This document shows positions 60,578 to 64,000 of a stretch of DNA of 64,000 nt, piece after piece. Made by a program: the position numbers and the translations under genes. The notes beneath the pieces were generated by a model. The model saw only the letters and a list, made by a program, of their open reading frames with translations, had not been told where the DNA came from and searched no databases. Source of the DNA: Lentilitoribacter sp039986595 (lineage in GTDB: Bacteria; Pseudomonadota; Alphaproteobacteria; Rhizobiales; Rhizobiaceae). Numbering within the stretch: position 1 is the stretch's first letter; the number at the start of each line of letters is the position of its first letter. The DNA lies in assembly GCA_039986595.1 (NCBI GenBank), contig JBDWQJ010000002.1, forward strand, positions 124,001-188,000. The letters are read 5' to 3'.

Positions 60578-61987
60578 TTACATATGAATTGGTTTTGCAA
60601 ATGTCGCCATTGCTGCTTCTTTCACAGCTTCTGACATGGTTGGATGTGCATGACATGTGCGGCCCAGATCTTCAGATGAACCACCAAATTCCATCAACAC
60701 AGCAGCTTCATGGATCATATCACCCGCACCAAGCCCGATAATGTGAACACCCAGAACGCGATCAGTTGCTTTGTCAGCTAAAACTTTAACAAACCCCTCA
60801 GGCGCAAGCATCGCGCGTGCACGACCATTTGCTGAGAATGGGAACTTCCCTGAGCGATATGCGATGCCAGCAGCTTTTAATTCTTCCTCTGTTTTACCAA
60901 CAGAAGCAACTTCTGGCTGAGTGTACACAACACCTGGAATAACATCGTAGTTTACGTGACCAGCTTGACCTGAAAGAATTTCAGCAACCGCCACGCCTTC
61001 GTCTTCAGCTTTATGCGCAAGCATTGCACCACGAACCACATCGCCAATTGCATAAATGCCTTTGACCGATGTTTGGAAATGATCATCGATCTCAACGCGA
61101 CCACGATCATCCATCGCAACGCCTGCTTCTTTAAGACCAAGACTATCCGTGTAAGGCTTGCGGCCTGTGGCAATAAGAACGATATCTGCACCAATTGATT
61201 TTGCATCACCGCCTTTAACAGGCTCAAACGTCACCATGCCGCCGCTATCAGCTTTTTTCACATCAGTAACTTTTGCACCGAGCTCAAATTTCAGACCCTG
61301 CTTTTCCATGATTTTTTTGAACTGCTTGGAAACATCTTTGTCCATGCCGCCTAGAACTGTATCAAGATATTCAACAACAGTGACATCAGCGCCCAAACGT
61401 GACCACACAGAGCCGAGCTCAAGACCAATCACACCGCCACCAACAACAACCATTTTGCCCGGTACTTTTTCAAGCTCCAGCGCACCAGTTGATGAGACAA
61501 TTGTTTTCTCGTCAATATCAACATCAACACCAGGAATACCTGCCACATCTGAACCTGTGGCAATCACAATGTTCTTTGTTTCTAAATCCTGCTTTGACCC
61601 ATCATCAGCCGTTACCGTCACTTTTCCAGCAGCTGCGATTGAGCCTGTGCCAGTGAAGGTATCGATTTTGTTTTTCTTCATCAAAAACGCGACACCGTCC
61701 ACATTGGATTTAATAACCGCTTCTTTGTGCTTCATCATGTTTGGCAGATTTAGTTTCGGCGTTTCAAGATCAACACCAAGCTCTGCGAACTGATGTCCAG
61801 CATGGTCAAATACTTCAGAAGCGTGCAACATAGCTTTTGATGGAATACAACCAATATTCAGGCATGTACCGCCAAGCGTTGCGCGCTTTTCAACAACTGC
61901 TGTTTTTAAACCCAATTGTGCAGCCTTGATGGCGCAAACATAACCACCGGGTCCTGTACCGATTACGACGAGATCATATGAAGACAT
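60578..61987 (-). CDS. lpdA: dihydrolipoyl dehydrogenase
   Basis: E3 component of 2-oxoacid dehydrogenase complexes; reoxidises dihydrolipoamide with NAD. 469 residues: FAD-binding GTGPGGYVCAIKAAQ, redox disulfide GGTCLNIGCIPSK, NAD-binding VVGGGVIGLELGSV, and the His-Glu pair in CHAHPTMSE. AAGGA lies 8 nt before the ATG. It has no lipoyl domain. In this order such genes usually serve 2-oxoglutarate dehydrogenase; sucAB would lie to the right, outside the window (inference). Confidence 0.96.
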   Translation of the reverse strand: MSSYDLVVIGTGPGGYVCAIKAAQLGLKTAVVEKRATLGGTCLNIGCIPSKAMLHASEVFDHAGHQFAELGVDLETPKLNLPNMMKHKEAVIKSNVDGVAFLMKKNKIDTFTGTGSIAAAGKVTVTADDGSKQDLETKNIVIATGSDVAGIPGVDVDIDEKTIVSSTGALELEKVPGKMVVVGGGVIGLELGSVWSRLGADVTVVEYLDTVLGGMDKDVSKQFKKIMEKQGLKFELGAKVTDVKKADSGGMVTFEPVKGGDAKSIGADIVLIATGRKPYTDSLGLKEAGVAMDDRGRVEIDDHFQTSVKGIYAIGDVVRGAMLAHKAEDEGVAVAEILSGQAGHVNYDVIPGVVYTQPEVASVGKTEEELKAAGIAYRSGKFPFSANGRARAMLAPEGFVKVLADKATDRVLGVHIIGLGAGDMIHEAAVLMEFGGSSEDLGRTCHAHPTMSEAVKEAAMATFAKPIHM

Positions 61988-62022
61988 GAGATTTTTCCTT
62001 AGGCTATACTAATTGGGTTGGT

Positions 62023-62781
62023 TTAAGGGACGATCGAACGCCCGCCAGAGACGTCAATAATTGTACCTGTTGAATAAGAAGCATCATCTGACATCAGCCA
62101 AATAATGGCCTTGGCAACTTCAATAGCGTCGCCTGGGCGCTTCATCGGGATAATGGAAGTAAGTTCCTGCGCGCGATCAGGCTGACCACCAGAAGCATGA
62201 ATATCAGTATCGATAATTCCCGGACGCACTGCATTAACGCGAATGCCTTCTTCGGCAACTTCGCGCGCTAGCCCAATCGTCATTGTATCAATAGCACCCT
62301 TGGTAGAGGCATAATCCACATATTGACCACCAGCACCGAGCTTAGCAGCCGCTGAGCTTAAATTCACAATCGATCCGCCATGACCACCATGCTTTGTCGA
62401 CATTGCTTTAACGGCTTCGCGCGCGCACAAAAAAGCGCCTGTGAGATTAATGGCAAACATACGCTGTAAACGTTCAACCGACATTTCATCCAAACGTGCT
62501 GGATAATCCACGACACCAGCATTGTTGATAAGAGCTTTAATGGTGCCCTTGGATTTTGCAAATTCAAACAATGCCAAAACATCGTCTTCGTGCTGGATAT
62601 CACCCTGCAATGAAAAAGCCTTACTACCATTTTCTTTAACGCTGGTAACAACCCCATCAGCGGCTGTTTGATTAGAGACAAAATTGATAATGACCGTGTA
62701 ACCTTGAGCGCCAGCAAGCTTGGCAGCTTCAGCGCCAATACCGCGGCTTCCGCCCGTCACTATTACAACATTATCAGTCAT
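62023..62781 (-). CDS. short-chain dehydrogenase/reductase
   Basis: 252 residues from ATG 62781. AAGGGG is spaced about 9 nt from it, whereas an upstream GTG at 62790 abuts the ribosome binding site. Classical SDR: VVIVTGGSRGIGAEAAKLA for NAD(P) binding, INNAGVVD, catalytic Ser in NLSSAAAKLG and Tyr-Lys in YVDYASTKGAID. The GRSI end is typical. Substrate unknown. Between lysE and lpdA in one leftward operon. Confidence 0.9.
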   Translation of the reverse strand: MTDNVVIVTGGSRGIGAEAAKLAGAQGYTVIINFVSNQTAADGVVTSVKENGSKAFSLQGDIQHEDDVLALFEFAKSKGTIKALINNAGVVDYPARLDEMSVERLQRMFAINLTGAFLCAREAVKAMSTKHGGHGGSIVNLSSAAAKLGAGGQYVDYASTKGAIDTMTIGLAREVAEEGIRVNAVRPGIIDTDIHASGGQPDRAQELTSIIPMKRPGDAIEVAKAIIWLMSDDASYSTGTIIDVSGGRSIVP

Positions 62782-62799
62782 GTCGATCACCCCTTATCT

Positions 62800-63453
62800 T
62801 TATTGACGCGACGTTGCGACACGAACAGCAAGCATAACAAGCGCTGCGCCTGTAATGCGGTTAAACCATTTGCCAATTTTATAAAAAGCACCGCGGACAT
62901 TTGGTGTTGTGAAAAAGATTGAAACCAGCAAATACCAAGCAAACAATTCAAAACTCATTGTCGCGACATAAATCGCTTTAACCTCAACCACAGTGGACGC
63001 GCTAACAATGGTAGAAAAGAGCGCAAGGAAAAATAACACAGCTTTTGGGTTTAATAGATTGGTTAAAAACCCAATGGCAAAAGCGCTAACAGGACTCGGT
63101 TGATCGCTTTGTTTTTCACCTTCAAAATCAGGCTTTACTGGAGGTGCTGATCTGAATGTCGAAATACCCAAATATAACAGATAAAGCGCGCCCGCAATTT
63201 TCAAAATTGAAAACAATAAAAGCGATTGGCTAACAATAAGTCCAATACCAAGCAGCGTGTAAGTTCCATGAACTAAGATCGCAGATGAAATCCCAAGACT
63301 GGTGAGAATTGCTGTCTTGCGACCATGCACGATAGACTGACGCAAAACCATGGCAAAGTCGGGCCCTGGTACAACGGCATTAATACCGAACGCAATAACC
63401 AATGCAGTAAATTCAAGCCAAGGAAATTCAAATGATGAAAATTCAAAACCCAT
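62800..63453 (-). CDS. LysE/RhtB family amino-acid exporter
   Basis: 217 residues with six hydrophobic segments. The family motif is clear: INAVVPGPDFAMVLRQSIVHGRKTAILTSLGISSA (in pieces), and GFLTNLLNPKAVLFFLALFS. Exports amino acids or homoserine lactone-like compounds; substrate not predictable. 9 nt after the upstream gene and 18 nt before the SDR gene, so in the same operon. Confidence 0.9.
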   Translation of the reverse strand: MGFEFSSFEFPWLEFTALVIAFGINAVVPGPDFAMVLRQSIVHGRKTAILTSLGISSAILVHGTYTLLGIGLIVSQSLLLFSILKIAGALYLLYLGISTFRSAPPVKPDFEGEKQSDQPSPVSAFAIGFLTNLLNPKAVLFFLALFSTIVSASTVVEVKAIYVATMSFELFAWYLLVSIFFTTPNVRGAFYKIGKWFNRITGAALVMLAVRVATSRQ

Positions 63454-63462
63454 TTTTAAATC

Positions 63463-63804
63463 CTATTTACCTTCAGTGAATTCATCATAAGCTTCTAGCG
63501 CTTTTGCGCCATAGGTTAATCCCGGACCTGATGCCATATAGCCAATCATCGCAAGACCTTCGCAAAATTCATCACGTGTTGCACCAAGACGAATGAGCGA
63601 ACGCGTGTGAAATGCAATGCAGCTTTCACACTGGGTCGCAATCGACATAGCCAAAGCAATATATTCTTTAGTCTTCTCGTCCATTGCGCCTGGCTTTTTT
63701 GCAGCCTTGCCCATCGCTTCAAACGCACCATAAGCTTCTGGCATTTCAGCTTTTAGCTTTTCAAGTCGCTTGATATTTGCGCTCATGAGTTCTTTCCAAG
63801 CCAT
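63463..63804 (-). CDS. carboxymuconolactone decarboxylase/AhpD-like protein
   Basis: 113 residues from ATG 63804, with GGAG 8 nt upstream. AhpD-like redox motif CESCIAFH (Cys-x-x-Cys-x3-His), preceded by KEYIALAMSIATQ and followed by GATRDEFCEGLAMIGYMASGP. Likely peroxidase or alkylhydroperoxide-related helper; the partner is unknown. The ATG overlaps the stop of the upstream partial gene by 1 nt (TAATG). An in-frame TTG at 63819 is unlikely. Confidence 0.88.
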   Translation of the reverse strand: MAWKELMSANIKRLEKLKAEMPEAYGAFEAMGKAAKKPGAMDEKTKEYIALAMSIATQCESCIAFHTRSLIRLGATRDEFCEGLAMIGYMASGPGLTYGAKALEAYDEFTEGK

Positions 63805-64000
63805 TACTTTGCTCCACAATCTAATAGATCGAAAACTTCAAACGGCTCACGATCAATATTTAATTCATTCCATATTGATTTAGACATAACAGATCGGGCA
63901 AAATCTGGCAGTAACAATTGCTTGACCGCAGGCTCATCTTCATCGGGAAGTAATCCAACAGCACCATCTGAATACAAACCATAAGGAACCCCTTGCCAAA
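63804..64000 (-). CDS. unrecognised protein, C-terminal part (5' end outside window)
   Basis: The minus-strand frame is open from the right edge to TAA at 63806-63804 and gives at least 64 residues, with WQGVPYGLYSDGAVGLLPD near the edge and a C-terminus FEVFDLLDCGAK. I do not recognise it. The 1-nt stop/start overlap with the following gene shows it is the upstream member of the same operon (CMD-like, lysE, SDR, lpdA, ytoQ) and supports its being a real gene. Confidence 0.6.
   Translation of the reverse strand, partial: WQGVPYGLYSDGAVGLLPDEDEPAVKQLLLPDFARSVMSKSIWNELNIDREPFEVFDLLDCGAK

Noticed and set aside
1..64000. tRNA or rRNA genes
   Set aside because: No T-arm/acceptor combination or rRNA segment was seen on either strand by eye; a tRNAscan-SE run would settle this.

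Overview
The window is ordinary chromosomal core DNA of an alphaproteobacterium, most probably of the order Hyphomicrobiales (Rhizobiales), with visibly AT-leaning codon use. The main clues are lineage-typical gene blocks: argH-lptM-lysA-TIGR02302; hpt and a CpdR-like regulator beside ftsE-ftsX; a CenR/OtpR-type regulator paired with a cyclic-nucleotide-binding protein; hemC-hemD-mitofilin(Mic60)-hemY; rplU-rpmA-GNAT-GNAT-obgE-proB-proA-nadD-rsfS-rlmH-envC-ctpA-yibQ-rppH; and an F1 ATP synthase operon (atpHAGDC) without F0 genes next to priA. AtpD carries the Lys/Ala-rich N-terminal extension and L21 the helix-hairpin-helix tail that I associate with this order. A genus cannot be assigned from sequence alone.

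Layout. 1-4.9 kb: end of argH, a small LptM-like lipoprotein, lysA and a Gln-rich membrane protein (TIGR02302). 4.9-12.1 kb: envelope and division genes, with cpdR, hpt and an unknown membrane protein leftward, and ftsE, ftsX, a DUF218 protein and ftsK rightward. CtrA-box-like sites lie before ftsK and between the unknown gene and ftsE. 12.2-16.6 kb: lolA, xth, the CNB protein/CenR pair, an L,D-transpeptidase, a DUF1761 protein and an EVE protein. 16.6-25.1 kb: tsaD-gpsA-yciI-EVE leftward, and hemC-hemD-mic60-hemY-terB-glutamine amidotransferase rightward. 25.1-34.4 kb: ispG, an MFS carrier, an orphan gene, pyruvate carboxylase and an RhlE-like helicase, then a 550-nt interval with a striking self-complementary element. 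34.4-48 kb: the rplU-to-rppH run and a PatB-type lyase. 48-56 kb: F1 ATP synthase, a DUF4345 protein and priA. 56-64 kb: FSA-type transaldolase, an acyltransferase, xerC, a TraB/GumN protein, ytoQ, lpdA, an SDR, a LysE exporter, a carboxymuconolactone-decarboxylase-like protein and the tail of an unknown gene.

Functionally the region is housekeeping: Arg, Lys and Pro biosynthesis, heme, isoprenoid and NAD precursors, ribosome assembly, division and peptidoglycan hydrolysis control, RNA decay, anaplerosis and ATP synthesis. I see no rRNA, tRNA, CRISPR array, insertion sequence, prophage or plasmid feature. The items most worth following are non-coding: the structured element with a 22-codon ORF between rhlE and rplU (33,999-34,081), the hairpin-rich rhlE leader, a terminator-shaped hairpin inside the 5' part of the yibQ-like coding sequence, and the CtrA boxes. 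No large undescribed system is evident.
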